In this document: piece by piece, positions 1 to 11,563 of the stretch
How the letters are laid out: each line of letters starts with the position of its first letter
Position numbering within the stretch: position 1 is the first letter of the stretch
Source: Lithobates sylvaticus
Lineage: Eukaryota > Chordata > Amphibia > Anura > Ranidae
Assembly: GCA_028564925.1 (NCBI GenBank)
Contig: CM053029.1
Location: forward strand, 32,770,025 to 32,834,024
Direction of reading: 5' to 3'
DNA: 64,000 nucleotides
Program-made: the position numbers and the translations under genes
Notes under the pieces: model-generated
The model's database searches: none
Seen by the model: only the letters and a program-made list of their open reading frames with translations
Told to the model about the DNA's origin: nothing

Positions 1-831
1 ACCAAGAGTAACTGTGAGGGCTTACAGTCTTGTGGCTACACCAACACCTAATGGGGAAAATTTCTGCAGAGTATATACGGCAGGCCCCTACTTTCAAACA
101 TCCAACTTACAAATGACTCCTACTTTCAAACAGAAGGAGAAAACAGGAAGTGAGAGGAAATCTACCCCTAGGAAGGGAAATTCAAAGACAGCAAATGTTA
201 CAGGGGTGATAACCCCTCCCTATGTTCTCCAAAAAGCTTAAAAAATGTTTTTTTTGGGATGGAGCTACACTTCATAATGTACCTGTTCAGATTCTACTTA
301 AGAACAAACCTACAGTCCCTCTCTTGTTTGCACCGCCTGTATACTGCTGTTCAGAGTATATAGGGTTGTAGGTATAGGGTTTTATTTTGGGTGCGGGGTC
401 CCCCTTAATATCCATACAAGACCCAAAGGGGCTGGGGTGGGGGGGGGGGGGTGATGGGGTAGCCATGCCATTTTTCTTAAGGATTTTCAGCCATATGGCG
501 GCCAGGACAAGACATGACATTAAAGCCGCAAGTGGTTTTAAATGTCTTCTTTTTTTCCCTTTACAAATGTCATTTTGTGCAGGGACAGTTCTAAACACGG
601 GAAACACATGCCACTTCACAGGCATACTTTAGACACCCCCCAGGTACCATATTTAAAGGAAAATTTCACTTTTTTTTTTTTCACTTTATGCATCATTAAA
701 ATGACTGCTCCCGAAAAAACGTTAGTTTTTAAAAGTTCTTTTTGCATTGATATATGTCCCCTGGGGCAGGACCCGGGTCCCCAAACCTGTTTTATGACAT
801 TAACATGCATATTGGCCGTTGTAATTAGCAA
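1..831 (+). mobile_element. Partial hAT-family copy (3' subterminal region)
   Basis: The sequence matches, in reverse complement, the 1250-2130 part of the large hAT element at 1130-11866, from the 'cacaagactg' repeat motif at its left to 'gtaattagca' at its right. Relative to that copy it carries about 200 extra bases near 319-519. It runs off the window start and stops at 831 without the terminal inverted repeat, so it is a truncated copy in + orientation. No coding capacity is seen; the open frames here are short and lie in both copies by chance. Confidence 0.6.
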
Positions 832-1129
832 TTATTCGCTCTGGCAATTGAGGCACTGGCAAATAGATTCAGACAATCAAATAAATACAAAGGGATTAAA
901 GTAGGAGAAAAAACCGAACACATAGGCTTATATGCGGACGATATTATATTATATATGGGAGATGCGCAAGCATCTCTGACAGAAGCAATGAGAATAATAG
1001 AAACATACGGGAGGTTCTCAGGGTTAAAAATAAATTGGCAAAAATCCGCACTAATGCCTCTGGGAACAGGTAATGAAAGGAGAGCTCAGACCCCATTAAA
1101 AATAGTGGAAGTCTTTAAATATTTAGGAG
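832..1129 (+). pseudogene. L1-like LINE reverse transcriptase, first piece
   Basis: An open frame translates to a non-LTR reverse transcriptase: LFALAIEALANRF, then KGIKVGEKTEHIGLYADDII with the catalytic YADD, then GLKINWQKSA and FKYLG. This is the palm-to-thumb part of an L1/Tx1-type RT. The frame stays open to 1129, where a hAT transposon begins, and resumes at 11867 with VNITLKHEDE, so the two pieces were once continuous. The 5' side (endonuclease, ORF1) is absent: the LINE is 5'-truncated at about 832 or joined there by rearrangement. Confidence 0.8.
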
Positions 1130-1249
1130 TAGGGATGAGCCGAACACCCCCGGGTTCGGTTCGCACCAGAACCTTCGAACGGACCAAAAGTTTGCGCGAA
1201 TTTTCGAACCCTATACGTTATAATGGACGCAAACGTTCGAAATCAAAAG

Positions 1250-2000
1250 TGCTAATTACAACGGCCAATATGCATGTTAATGTCATAAAACAGGTTTGGG
1301 GACCCGGGTCCTGCCCCAGGGGACATATATCAATGCAAAAAGAACTTTTAAAAACTAACGTTTTTTCGGGAGCAGTCATTTTAATGATGCATAAAGTGAA
1401 AAAAAAAAAAGTGAAAATTTTCCTTTAAATATGGTACCTGGGGGGTGTCTAAAGTATGCCTGTGAAGTGGTGTGTTTCCCGTGTTTAGAACTGTCCTTGC
1501 ACAAAATGACATTTGTAAAGGAAAAAAAGAAGCCATTTAAAACCACTTGCGGCTTTAGGTTTGTTCTTAAGTAGAATCTGAACAGGTACATTATGAAGTG
1601 TAGCTCCATCCCAAAAAAAATCTATTTTTAAGCTTTTTGGAGAACATAGGGAGGGGTTATCACCCCTGTAACATTTGCTGTCTTTGCACATCTGTTCAGA
1701 ACATGTCACCTCACTTTCCGTCCCAATGACAAATGTTTTTGGAAAAAGTGGGGTTTTAATTGAAACAAGGATTGGTGATAAAGTATCAGTAGAGAGGAGA
1801 TACCTTTTTCCCCAAATTAAATCTAACAGGATAGAATTTCCCTTCCTAGGGGTAGATTTCCTCTCACTTCCTGTTTTCTCTTTCCATTTGCAAGTAGGAG
1901 TCGTTTGTAAGTTGGATGTTTGAAAGTAGGGGCCTGGCGTATATACTCTGCAGAAATTTGCCCTATTAGATGTTGGTGTAGCCACAAGACTGGTGGGCAC
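1250..2000 (-). repeat. hAT 3' subterminal region, inverted match to 1-831
   Basis: Non-coding AT-rich sequence inside the hAT element, directly internal to its 120-bp terminal region. It forms a long inverted repeat with 1-831, separated by LINE sequence and the hAT end. A shorter version (equivalent to roughly 1360-1560) occurs at 56230-56453 in the second hAT-family copy, so it belongs to the transposon family. Confidence 0.7.
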
Positions 2001-2004
2001 AGGA

Positions 2005-2631
2005 ATGGGCCCTGCTGTGAGTTAATAGATCAAGATTTGTAATTGCATGCACCTGTTGAACAGGGCAGAAAAATTGGGGGTGGTGGTGGTGGTGTGGACG
2101 GTGTTGCCACAAGACTGTAAGCTCTCACAGTTACTCTTGGTGGGCGCAGGAATGGGCCCTGCTGTGAGTTATTAGATCAAGATTTGTAATTGCAAGCACC
2201 TGATGAACAGGGCAGAAAAATTGGGCCTTTGGCGGTGGTGGTGGACGGTGTTGCCACAAGACTGTAGGCCCTCATAGTTACTCTTGGTGGGCGCAGGAAT
2301 GGGCCCTGCTGTGAGTTATTAGATCAAGATTTGTAATTGCAAGCACCTGATGAACAGGGCAGAAAAATTGGGCCTTTGGCGGTGGTGGTGGACGGTGTTG
2401 CCACAAGACTGTAGGCCCTCATAATTACTCTTGGTGGGCGCAGGAATGGGCCCTGCTGTGAGTTATTAGATCAAGATTTGTAATTGCAAGCACCTGATGA
2501 ACAGGGCAGAAAAATTGGGCCTTTGGCGGTGGTGGTGGACGGTGTTGCCACAAGACTGTAGGCCCTCATAGTTACTCTTGGTGGGCGCAGGAATGGGCCC
2601 TGCTGTGAACTATTAGATCAAGATTTGTAAT
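2005..2631. repeat. 147-bp tandem repeat array (hAT subterminal)
   Basis: About four units of 147 bp, marked by 'cacctgatgaacagggcag' starting near 2049, 2197, 2344 and 2491. Each unit includes a ggcggtggtggtgg tract and 'gggcgcaggaatgggccc'. The array resumes in a diverged 143-bp form at 6319-6795 beyond the retroviral insertion, so the two blocks were one array. No coding function is seen. Confidence 0.85.
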
Positions 2632-3221
2632 TGTAAGGTACACGTCTTTCTTCTTGTATTCTAAGTGCCTAGGCCAGGAATGGTAGAAGCGGAGATCCCA
2701 ATTCACCGGTGGATAACCAACACACACATACACGGGTTTGTAAGTGAAGATGGTTACAAAGTTTAATAGACAATACGTTCCTCTTTTATGGGAAATGCAG
2801 AGGGAGGGGACAGCTCTCCCAAGAACCAATCAGACTCATACACATATGCATACATTAACAACTTCTTGTCATGTGAGAGTCTTCAGTTTGAAATATGGAA
2901 TATGGGGCAAAGGTTAGTCATGTGATGGTGGTTAGTTTGCAATATGAAATGTAAGGCAAAGGTTAGTGTATGACAGTTAGTTCACACCTGCTGACTTGAC
3001 CACAAGAAACTCCTAAGTCATTGCTTAGCTAGTTTCATATCCTCTGGTGAAGTACAGAGTTAGAAACCACAACACAGATGCGTCCTGTTATGTCAACATA
3101 CTGGTCAAAACCGTTTTTCTGCAGAATATACTTACAACAGTTTTGTTCAAAAGCTGAAAGTTAAGCATATTCATTTCAACCCCTATCAAAATAGTATATC
3201 ATTATAAGTAGCCCCCTTATA
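2632..3221 (-). repeat. LTR of fossil retrovirus 1
   Basis: Starts TGTAAGGTAC on the + strand, matching the TGTAAGGTCC edge of the LTR at 33061, and ends next to a 'cctctctttgatcat' stretch that corresponds to the polypurine-tract side of the other copy. It is the 3' LTR of this minus-strand element. Confidence 0.75.
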
Positions 3222-3234
3222 ATCCTCTCTTTGA

Positions 3235-3690
3235 TCATTCTGATTTAACATAATGATCATCCTTTATCCTTGTAACGTTGGTAAGTATTAATGGGGGCGT
3301 GCCATTTAGGAGTGAGGTAAAATTTAAAGGTATGGCCATTAAAGGAACTCTGGCAGTACTGGGATGTAGTTTACTGCATATCCAGCACTTTTCAAAACCT
3401 GATTTTTGGGCATAGCTATATTTAAATTTCAACAACAACATTTTATCAGAAAACTCTTGGGGGGGTTCACTTCTTCTATGTCTTACTATAGGAGTGTTAT
3501 TTGACTTGGGAATCCCACATATCCCTTTTAGTGGTCCCAAATCCTCTGGGTGGTATATACAGTTAGCTATCAGCCAAGTAGGTAAGAATACTACCAAAAT
3601 TAGACAGCACCAGAGGCATAAGGTCTTCCCTGTTGCTGATGTTGAAAACATTATATATATATATATATATCTAATGTCCTCAAAATTCAC
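3235..3690 (-). pseudogene. Retroviral env fragment (fossil)
   Basis: The predicted peptide has a hydrophobic signal-like segment (CCLILVVFLPTWLIANC), then a CWIC motif of the kind found in the surface subunit of gammaretrovirus-like envelopes. It lies between the pol region and the 3' LTR, the normal env position. It is a remnant of the surface subunit only. A (TA)n run lies at its 5' side. A comparable env start is seen in the second fossil at about 34.6 kb. Confidence 0.6.
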
Positions 3691-3738
3691 TATTCTTCTT
3701 CTTCTTCTTCTCTTGTCCTGATGATGGAAAGATTCTGT

Positions 3739-6290
3739 TTAGTTTCCAGGTAAAATCATCGTGTCCTCCAGGGAGATTTGTCCTATGCCTTCCTGAATAT
3801 CTTGTAGATTTTGTTGTTGTCTTGAAGGGAGTGTATCCTCGGTTACTGTTAGGGGCTCTGGAGTTGAGGGGAGCTGGGGACACTTCTTCAGTCGGCTGGC
3901 GTGGATCCAGGTGTTGCCTAGGTCCGTCAGTACCGCGGTCCTGGATACCTTTTCCACCTTCCACGGTCCGGAGTAGATTGGTCCAATTCTTTTCCTGTGA
4001 GCCAGCTGCTTAATCAGTACTTTGTCCCCTGGGATGAAGGGGTGGGTTGGTTCTGTTGAAAGAGGAAAAAAGGTGACAGAAACTTGTTCATTTATTTCAT
4101 GAAGCATACTTACCAGACTTTTCACGTACACTTCCTGTTGGGAATAAACGTTAATGTCAGAATTTGGGTCTAATGGGGGTAATTCTATATTTGCAGGGAT
4201 TCCCATTAGAATTTCAAAAGGGGACAATCCTGTCCTAGAATGGGGGGTGGTTCTTATCTGAAAAAGGACAGAAGGTAAGTGTTCCAACCAACCTTTTAGA
4301 GTACCTCCTGTAGCCTTTTTTAATTTGTCTTTGATGTTCCTGTTCATTCTCTCTACTACTCCTGCACTCTGGGGATGATAGGGAATATGTAGTTTCCATT
4401 GCATCCCCAGAGATTTGGCTACAACTTGGGTCACTGAGGAACTAAATGCGGGTCCTCTGTCGGACCATATGGTTGTGGGTATCCCGAACCTACAGATCCA
4501 ATAATTTAACAAGCATCTCGCTGCTATATTTGCGGTTTCTCCGGTACAGGGAATTGCCTCAACCCAAGCTGACCATTTGTCAACGATTACGCAGAGGCAC
4601 CTCAAGTTTCCCTTTTGCTTTGGTAGGTGTGTGTGAAGTCTATTTGTAAATCTGTTAATGGTCCCAAGGGTGGAGGGAGATGGCCATGTAGGCCATGTCT
4701 TTTTCCTTGAACATTGTTCTGGGCACAAGTTAAGCAGCTTCTAGTTAGAAGCTTAGTTTGTTTTTGTAAATTATTTGTGCAAAAAGATTTTGAATATATA
4801 TTTACAAGAGGGGCGGGTCCTATGTGTCCTGGGCCATGGAGGTAGGATAAAATTAGGATACAATTAGCTTCAGGTATACCCAGGATCTTCCCCTCTTTTG
4901 TCCAAAGACCTTCAGAGTCTTTGGTCAAACCTTCATTTGCCCAGAAATGGACATCTGTATCTGTGGCCATTGACTGCATTTGGGCCACAACAGTTTTGAA
5001 ATCAGGGGATGAGAAGTGCTCTTTAAAGAAGATTGTGGTAGGGGCTGGTGAATTGGGTGAACTGGCAGCAGCCTTTTTTGCTTCTCTGTCTGCGAAAGCA
5101 TTTCCTTTTGATACTATACTATTGTCTGATGAGTGGGCTTTTACTTTTATAACAGCAACCTTTTTAGGGAGCAGAATTGCTTGCAGTAGATTAAGGATCT
5201 GCTCTGAATTAGCTATCTGTTTGTTGTCTGCTGTTTTAAATCCTCTATTGGCCCATATCACACCAAAATCATGTACCACTCCAAATGCATATCTGCTGTC
5301 TGTATAAATGTTGACTTCCTTGTTTGTGAACAGAATACAGGCTCTGGTCAGAGCTTCTAGTTCTGCTACTTGGGCAGAAACAGGGGGCAATGGTTTTGCT
5401 TCTAACACTGTATGTGGCAACTGAACTACAGCATAGCCAGTTAAAAATGTAGAGTCAGAGGGACGGGAACAACTACCATCTACAAAAACATTTTCGGCAT
5501 TTATAATTGGAATGTCAGAAAGATCAGGTCTTGGTGAAGTGACTTGTTCCACTTTTTCTACACAATTATGTGTGTGATCAGGTTCGTGTGGTAAACGTAA
5601 CATGGAATGTAGTAAACGTACAACTGGATTGCTATTCGGAACATATTTAAGTACCAAGTTGTCAGTATTTAACAAAGTGATCTCGTATCCACTGAGTCTT
5701 TGGGAAGTCATGTGTTGTGTGTTCATATTCTGTATGAGGTGGGTAACTGAATGAGTGGTGTACAGTGTCATTTTGTGTCCCAATACTATTTTGTTGGCAT
5801 CCTGTGCAGACATGGCACAGGCAGCGACATTCTGAAGACAGGACGGCATGCCCTGGACTTGGACAGGGAGTTTTCTAGATAAATATGACACTGGACGATA
5901 CCCTGAACCATGAGATTGTGCAAGTACTGCAGCAAAAGATTTTCCTGAAACTACACAGTACAACTGGAAGGCTTTACCATAATCTACCAATCCCAGGGCG
6001 GGGGCGGTGGACAAACTCTTAATAAGAGCATCAAAAGCATTTTTTCTGTCTTCTGTCCAATCTATCAATTTAGGGGCGTTTGACCCGGCAGCCTCTCGTA
6101 GGATACTATCATAATGAGAACAGTCAGGAATCCACTGGCGGCAATATACAATTGCGCCCAGAAATGACAACAAAGCTGCTTTGTCTTTTGGAGGACTGAG
6201 AGCTTGTAAGGCTGCGGCACGTTTGGGGGACACTAGCCTGGTCCCCTTGCCAGAATACATCCTAGGTATTCTACTTGTGGTAGACACCAC
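3739..6290 (-). pseudogene. Retroviral pol region: RT end, RNase H, integrase (fossil)
   Basis: On the minus strand, in order: the connection domain after RT (FLGAIVYCRQWIPDCSHYD, then YRPVSYLSRKL); RNase H with FVDGSCS, ELEALTRA and YTDSRYAFGV; the integrase zinc-binding HHCC region (HGPGHIG ... CLTCAQNN); and the integrase core with DKWSAWVEAIP, WSDRGPAFSS and ERMNRNIKDKL, covering the D,D,E residues. The C-terminal part has the GDKVLIK and GPWKVEKVSRTAVLTD pattern of gamma/epsilon-type integrases. It is a non-functional fossil, and the catalytic half of RT is not present. Confidence 0.9.
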
Positions 6291-6318
6291 TGTATTTTCG
6301 TAGCCCCCTTATAGTAAT

Positions 6319-6795
6319 TACCCGCCCCTGTTAAACAGGGGCTGAAAAATTGTGCCTTAGGCACTGGTGCTGGTGCCACAACACTGCAACCCCTCACAGA
6401 TACTGTACTTGGAGCACAGCAGTCACACGTGTTGCGAAGCATTTTTTTAAAAAATTGTAAGTACACGCCCCTGTTAAACAGGGGCTGAAAAATTGTGCCT
6501 TAGGCACTGGTGCTGGTGCCACAACACTGCAACCCCTCACAGATACTGTACTTGGAGCACAGCAGTCACACGTGTTGCGAAGCATTTTTTTAAAAAATTG
6601 TAAGTACACGCCCCTGTTAAACAGGGGCTGAAAAATTGTGCCTTAGGCACTGGTGCTGGTGCCACAACACTGCAACCCCTCACAGATACTGTACTTGGAG
6701 CACAGCAGTCACACGTGTTGCAAAGCATTTTTTTATAAAAATTGTATGTACACGCCCCTGTTAAACAGGGGCTGAAAAATTGTGCCTTAGGCACT
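6319..6795. repeat. 143-bp tandem repeat array (hAT subterminal)
   Basis: Three and a partial unit start at 'cgcccctgttaaacagggg' (6323, 6466, 6609, 6753), with period 143-144. Each unit shows a small hairpin (cccctgttaaacagggg) and 'gaaaaattgtgcc', which is homologous to the 147-bp units at 2005-2631. Open frames here (CTYNFLKKCFATRVT type) are periodic artefacts. Confidence 0.85.
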
Positions 6796-6905
6796 GGTGT
6801 GGTGGCATGGATCATTGAGGAGGAGGAAGAGGATAGTCAGTGAACATAAGAGGACAGTCACTCAGCATCAGCATAGGCAGTCTTGAAGGGATGTGACATT
6901 AAAAA

Positions 6906-9375
6906 TTATTCGGTTATATCCGCCTCAGGTGCCTGGTAGCTGGTGGTGATCCAAGACTGATTCATTTTGATGAAGGTCAGTCGATCAACCGAGGCGGTGG
7001 ACAGGCGCACCCTATGATCAGTGACAAATCCTCCAGCAGCACTGAATGTGCGTTCGGAAAGAACGCTGGAGGCAGGACAGGCCAGTAGCTCAATTGCATA
7101 CTGTGCAAGCTCTGGCCAGTGATCCATCCTCAGGACCCAGTAAGCCAGAGGATTTTCGGTGGGAAAGGTGTCCAAGTCTGACCTTGCCCCAAGGTATTCC
7201 TGCACCATGTATATCAGACGCTGGCGATGGTTGCTGGAACCGATCATACCTTGGGGCTGCGGACTAAAAAATTGTCTGAACGCATCGGTCAGACGTCCAC
7301 CTTCCCCACCGCTCCTTCTGCTACTGACCGAAGCCTCAGCAACGCGTCGCCCAGGACCAGGAGTTTGTAACCTCCCAGTTTCTGGGAACGCGTTGCACAG
7401 ACCTTTCTGCAAGGCCTCCCTGAGATGTCTCATCCTCTGCTCCCTCTGCGACGGCAAGATAAGGTCCGCAACCTTACCCTTGTACCGCGGATCAAGGAGA
7501 GTGGCCAGCCAGTAATGGTCCCTCTCCTTGATCCGAAGAACACGAGGATCCTTCCGCAGGCTTTGCAGGATCAGGGAGGCCATGCAGCGTAGGTTAGCTA
7601 AGGCATTCGGTCCGGAGTCTTCTGGGTCACTGAGGATGACATGATCGCCAGCCACCTCCTCCCAGCCACGTACAAGTCCACTGGTTTGTTGGGACTGTAC
7701 ATCATCCCTAAAAGACTGCTGCTGCTGATGCTGAGTGCCAGGCTCCACCTCCATGCTCACACAATCCTCCTCCTCCTCCTCCTCCTCCTCCTCCTCCTCA
7801 TCCTCTTCCTGTGTGATGGGTGGGACAGAAGGAACACTGTCCGGATAAAGGGGGCCTTGAGAGGCAAGGAAGTCCTCCTCTTCCTGCCTCTGTTCTGCCT
7901 CAAGTGCCCTGTCCATTATCCCACGCAGCGTATGCTCCAACAGGTGGACAAGAGGGACAGTGTCACTGATGCATGCACTGTCACTGCTCACCATCCTCGT
8001 GGCCTCCTCAAATGGTGAGAGGACAGTGCATGCATCCCTGATCATGCTCCACTGACGTGGGGAAAAAAACCAAGCTCCCCTGACCCTGTCCTGGTGCCGT
8101 AGTCGCAAAGGTACTCATTGATGGCCCTCTGCTGCGTGTGCAGTCGCTGCAGAATGGCCAACGTTGAGTTCCACCTGGTGGGCATGTCACATATTAGGCG
8201 GTTCTTGGGCAGGTTCAGCTCCTTTTGCAGCTCAGCCGAGCACTGGCATTATAAGATCGGCGGAAATGCACACAGACTTTCCTGGCCTGCCTCAGGACAT
8301 CCTGTAAGCCTGGGAACCTGCCCAAGAACCGCTGCACCACCAGGTTGAGGACGTGAGCAATGCAGGGCACATGGGTGAGCTGCCCCTGTCACAGGGCGGA
8401 GAGGAGGTTGGTGCCATTGTCAGAAACGACCATTCCTGGCTTAAGCTGACGTGGCGTCAACCACCTCTCGGCCTTCCCCTGCAGAGCTGCCAGAACCTCT
8501 GGCCCAGTGTGGCTCCTGTCCCCCAAACACACCAGCGCAAGCACGGCATGGCATCTTTTTGCCTGCGTACTTGCGTAGCCCCTTGTACGCCTACGGAGCA
8601 CCGCTGGTTCCAAGGACAGAGCACTGGAGGAAGAAGAAGAGGAGGGGGTGGAGGAGAGAGGTGTGTCACAACCAGTAGCAGTAGTAGCGTTTTGGAGGCG
8701 TGGTGACGGAACAACCTCCAACACTACTGCACCTTGTCCTGCATCCCTCCCAGCTGCCAATAGAGTGACCCAATGGGCCGTGAAAGAAAGGTACCGTCCC
8801 TGTCCATGCTTGCTGGACCATGAGTCAGCGGTAATATGCACCTTACCGCTGACCGCCCTGTCCAGCGAGGCATGGACATTGCCTTCCACATGCCGGTAGA
8901 GAGACGGAATCGCCTTCCGTGAGAAAAAGTGGCGTTTGGGAACCTGCCACTGAGGAACCGCACATTGAACAAACTCACCTTCGAATCGTTGGGCATCCTC
9001 CTGGAGCATGTACCCAACACTGTGCTCAAAGAGTTCGGGGGACTCCTCAGGAGGACGTGGTGGGTCTAGGGAAGGGGTGGCTGATGATGCCATTGAGTAC
9101 GCGTTGGCAGCTGCTCTGTCAGTACCCTGAGCCTGGGTGAGAGAGGATGAGGAGGATGAGGAGGGCTTGGTCATCCATTCTACCAAGCCTTCAGCATGAT
9201 GCGGCTCCACATGTCCAGCTGCCGAAAACAAAGACGCGCGTGTCCCATGGCCACGTGCTGATGACGATGCACGACCACGTCCACGGCCACGGCCACGTCC
9301 ACTAGAAACAGAGCCTGCCTGCCCTGTGTTCTTGGCTCTGCACGCTCTGCCTCCCCTTGGCGGTCTTCCAGCCAT
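6906..9375 (-). pseudogene. hAT transposase, nearly intact
   Basis: This gene encodes the cut-and-paste enzyme of the surrounding transposon. From the ATG at 9375, a basic Gly/Arg/Ser-rich N-terminus (RGRGRGRGR, poly-Ser) is followed by QWQVPKRHFFSRKAIPSLY, the first catalytic Asp in HITADSWSS (about residue 184) and the second in VVSDNGTN (about 319). Downstream come CDMPTRWNSTLAIL, an acidic run (CTC triplets at about 7768-7800) and the C-terminal dimerisation domain ENPLAYWVLRM ... LSERTFSAAGG near the end at 6906. One in-frame TGA at 8389-8391 and about two single-base frame changes (near 8236 and 8070-8100) separate two long open stretches of 328 and 400 codons. No BED zinc finger is evident. 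The codon-level state suggests recent loss of activity, or sequencing differences. Confidence 0.9.
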
Positions 9376-9384
9376 TGTAGTCGG

Positions 9385-11340
9385 TAGTCCTGTGGGTGCT
9401 GCTGAGAAGAAAATATAGGAGCTCTGTGTGATGCCACTAACACACTAGAAGTCCTATGGGTGCTTCTGCAAAGAAAATAGAGGAGCTCTGTGTGATGCCA
9501 CTAACACACTAGAAGTCCTGTGGGTGCTGCTGAGAAGACAATATAGGAGCTCTGTGTGATGCCACTAACACACTAGAAGTCCTATGGGTGCTTCTGCAAA
9601 GAAAATAGAGGAGCTCTGTGTGATGCCACTAACACACTAGAAGTCCTATGGGTGCTTCTGCAAAGAAAATAGAGGAGCTCTGTGTGATGCCACTAACACA
9701 CTAGAAGTCCTGTGGGTGCTGCTGAGAAGACAATATAGGAGCTCTGTGTGATGCCACTAACACACTAGAAGTCCTATGGGTGCTTCTGCAAAGAAAATAG
9801 AGGATCTCTGTGTGATGGGACTAACACACTTCAAGTCCTATAGGTGCTTCTGGGAACAAAATATAGCTCTGTGTGATGGGACTAACACACTTCAAGTCCT
9901 ATAGGTGCTTCTGGGAACAAAATATAGGATCTCTGTATGATGGGACTAACACACTTCAAGTCCTATAGGTGCTTCTGGGAACAAAATATAGGTCTGTGTG
10001 ATGGGACTAACACACTTCAAGTCCTATAGGTGCTTCTGGGAAGAAAATGTAGGTCTGTGTGATGGGACTAACACACTTCAAGTCCTATAGGTGCTTCTGG
10101 GAACAAAATATATGATCTCTGTGTGATGGGACTAACACACTTCAAGTCCTATAGGTGCTTCTGGGAAGAAAATGTAGGTCTGTGTGATGGGACTAACACA
10201 CTTCAAGTCCTATAGGTGCTTCTGGGAAGAAAATATAGGTCTGTGTGATGGGACTAACACACTTCAAGTCCTATAGGTGCTTCTGGGAACAAAATATATG
10301 ATCTCTGTGTGATGGGACTAACACACTTCAAGTCCTATAGGTGCTTCTGGGAAGAAAATGTAGGTCTGTGTGATGGGACTAACACACTTCAAGTCCTATA
10401 GGTGCTTCTGGGAAGAAAATATAGGTCTGTGTGATGGGACTAACACACTTCAAGTCCTATAGGTGCTTCTGGGAAGAAAATGTAGGTCTGTGTGATGGGA
10501 CTAACACACTTCAAGTCCTATAGGTGCTTCTGGGAACAAAATATAGGTCTGTGTGATGGGACTAACACACTTCAAGTCCTATAGGTGCTTCTGGGAACAA
10601 AATATATGATCTCTGTGTGATGGGACTAACACACTTCAAGTCCTATAGGTGCTTCTGGGAAGAAAATATAGGTCTGTGTGATGGGACTAACACACTTCAA
10701 GTCCTATAGGTGCTTCTGGGAACAAAATATAGGATCTCTGTGTGATGGGACTAACACACTTCAAGTCCTATAGGTGCTTCTGGGAAGAAAATGTAGGTCT
10801 GTGTGATGGGACTAACACACTTCAAGTCCTATAGGTGCTTCTGGGAACAAAATATATGATCTCTGTGTGATGGGACTAACACACTTCAAGTCCTATAGGT
10901 GCTTCTGGGAAGAAAATGTAGGTCTGTGTGATGGGACTAACACACTTCAAGTCCTATAGGTGCTTCTGGGAAGAAAATGTAGGTCTGTGTGATGGGACTA
11001 ACACACTTCAAGTCCTATAGGTGCTTCTGGGAACAAAATATAGGTCTGTGTGATGGGACTAACACACTTCAAGTCCTATAGGTGCTTCTGGGAACAAAAT
11101 ATAGGTCTGTGTGATGGGACTAACACACTTCAAGTCCTATAGGTGCCTCTGGGAACAAAATATATGATCTCTGTGTGATGGGACTAACACACTACAAGTC
11201 CTATAGGTGCTTCTGGGAAGAAAATGTAGGTCTGTGTGATGGGACTAACACACTTCAAGTCCTATAGGTGCTTCTGGGAACAAAATATAGGAGCTCTGCC
11301 TGCCTGCCACGAACACACTACAAGTCCTATAGGTGCTTCT
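9385..11340. repeat. 2-kb tandem array in the hAT leader
   Basis: About thirty units share 'actaacacacttcaagtcct' and 'aggtgcttctggga'. Most units are 61-65 bp and differ in the tail (aatgtaggtct, aatataggtct or aatatatgatctct). The first units (about 9385-9830) are about 70 bp with 'gccactaacacactagaagt'. The variants recur in mixed order, as in higher-order unequal exchange. The array lies between the predicted TATA box and the transposase ATG, so it would be in the transcribed leader or an intron of the transposase message. Confidence 0.9.
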
Positions 11341-11552
11341 GGGAACAAAATACAGGAGCTCTGTTTGCTGCCAGTGCCTGCCTGCCACGAACACACTACA
11401 AGCCCCTCTTTCTAAATCAATCCTTCTAAATGAATCTATCTAACTCAATCTCTCTAAGTGAATCTATCTAACTAAATCCAGCAGAGTGACACAGAACGAT
11501 CCTGCTCTATCTACGCCGGAACAGCATGTGACCGGCGCAGACGGCGTGGCGG

Positions 11553-11563
11553 CCTTTTATAAG
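11553..11563 (-). promoter_or_regulatory. Predicted TATA box of the hAT transposase
   Basis: The minus strand reads CTTATAAAAGG about 300 bp inside the terminal repeat on the transposase 5' side, followed by GC-rich sequence. The second family copy has TATATAAGG at the matching place (about 54260) next to the same 'gtacacgcccc' and 'ggccgcc' context. Conservation of the box in both copies supports a real promoter. Confidence 0.5.

Larger units (their letters stand above)
2632..6313 (-). mobile_element. Fossil endogenous retrovirus 1 (class I-like)
   Basis: A minus-strand retroviral fossil inside the hAT tandem array, flanked on both sides by the 5-bp repeat GTAAT (2627-2631 and 6314-6318). 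Parts seen are one LTR (2632-3221), an env beginning, and a long pol stretch with integrase, RNase H and the end of reverse transcriptase. No gag or protease was seen, and only a short piece of the outer edge of the other LTR. Its LTR starts TGTAAGG and its pol and env resemble those of the element at 33061-39980, so both belong to one family. It is broken, with several breaks, and is older than the 33-kb copy judging by its state. Confidence 0.88.

Noticed and set aside
9385-11340. CRISPR-like array
   Set aside because: Units are contiguous tandem repeats without unique spacers, and the genome is clearly eukaryotic.
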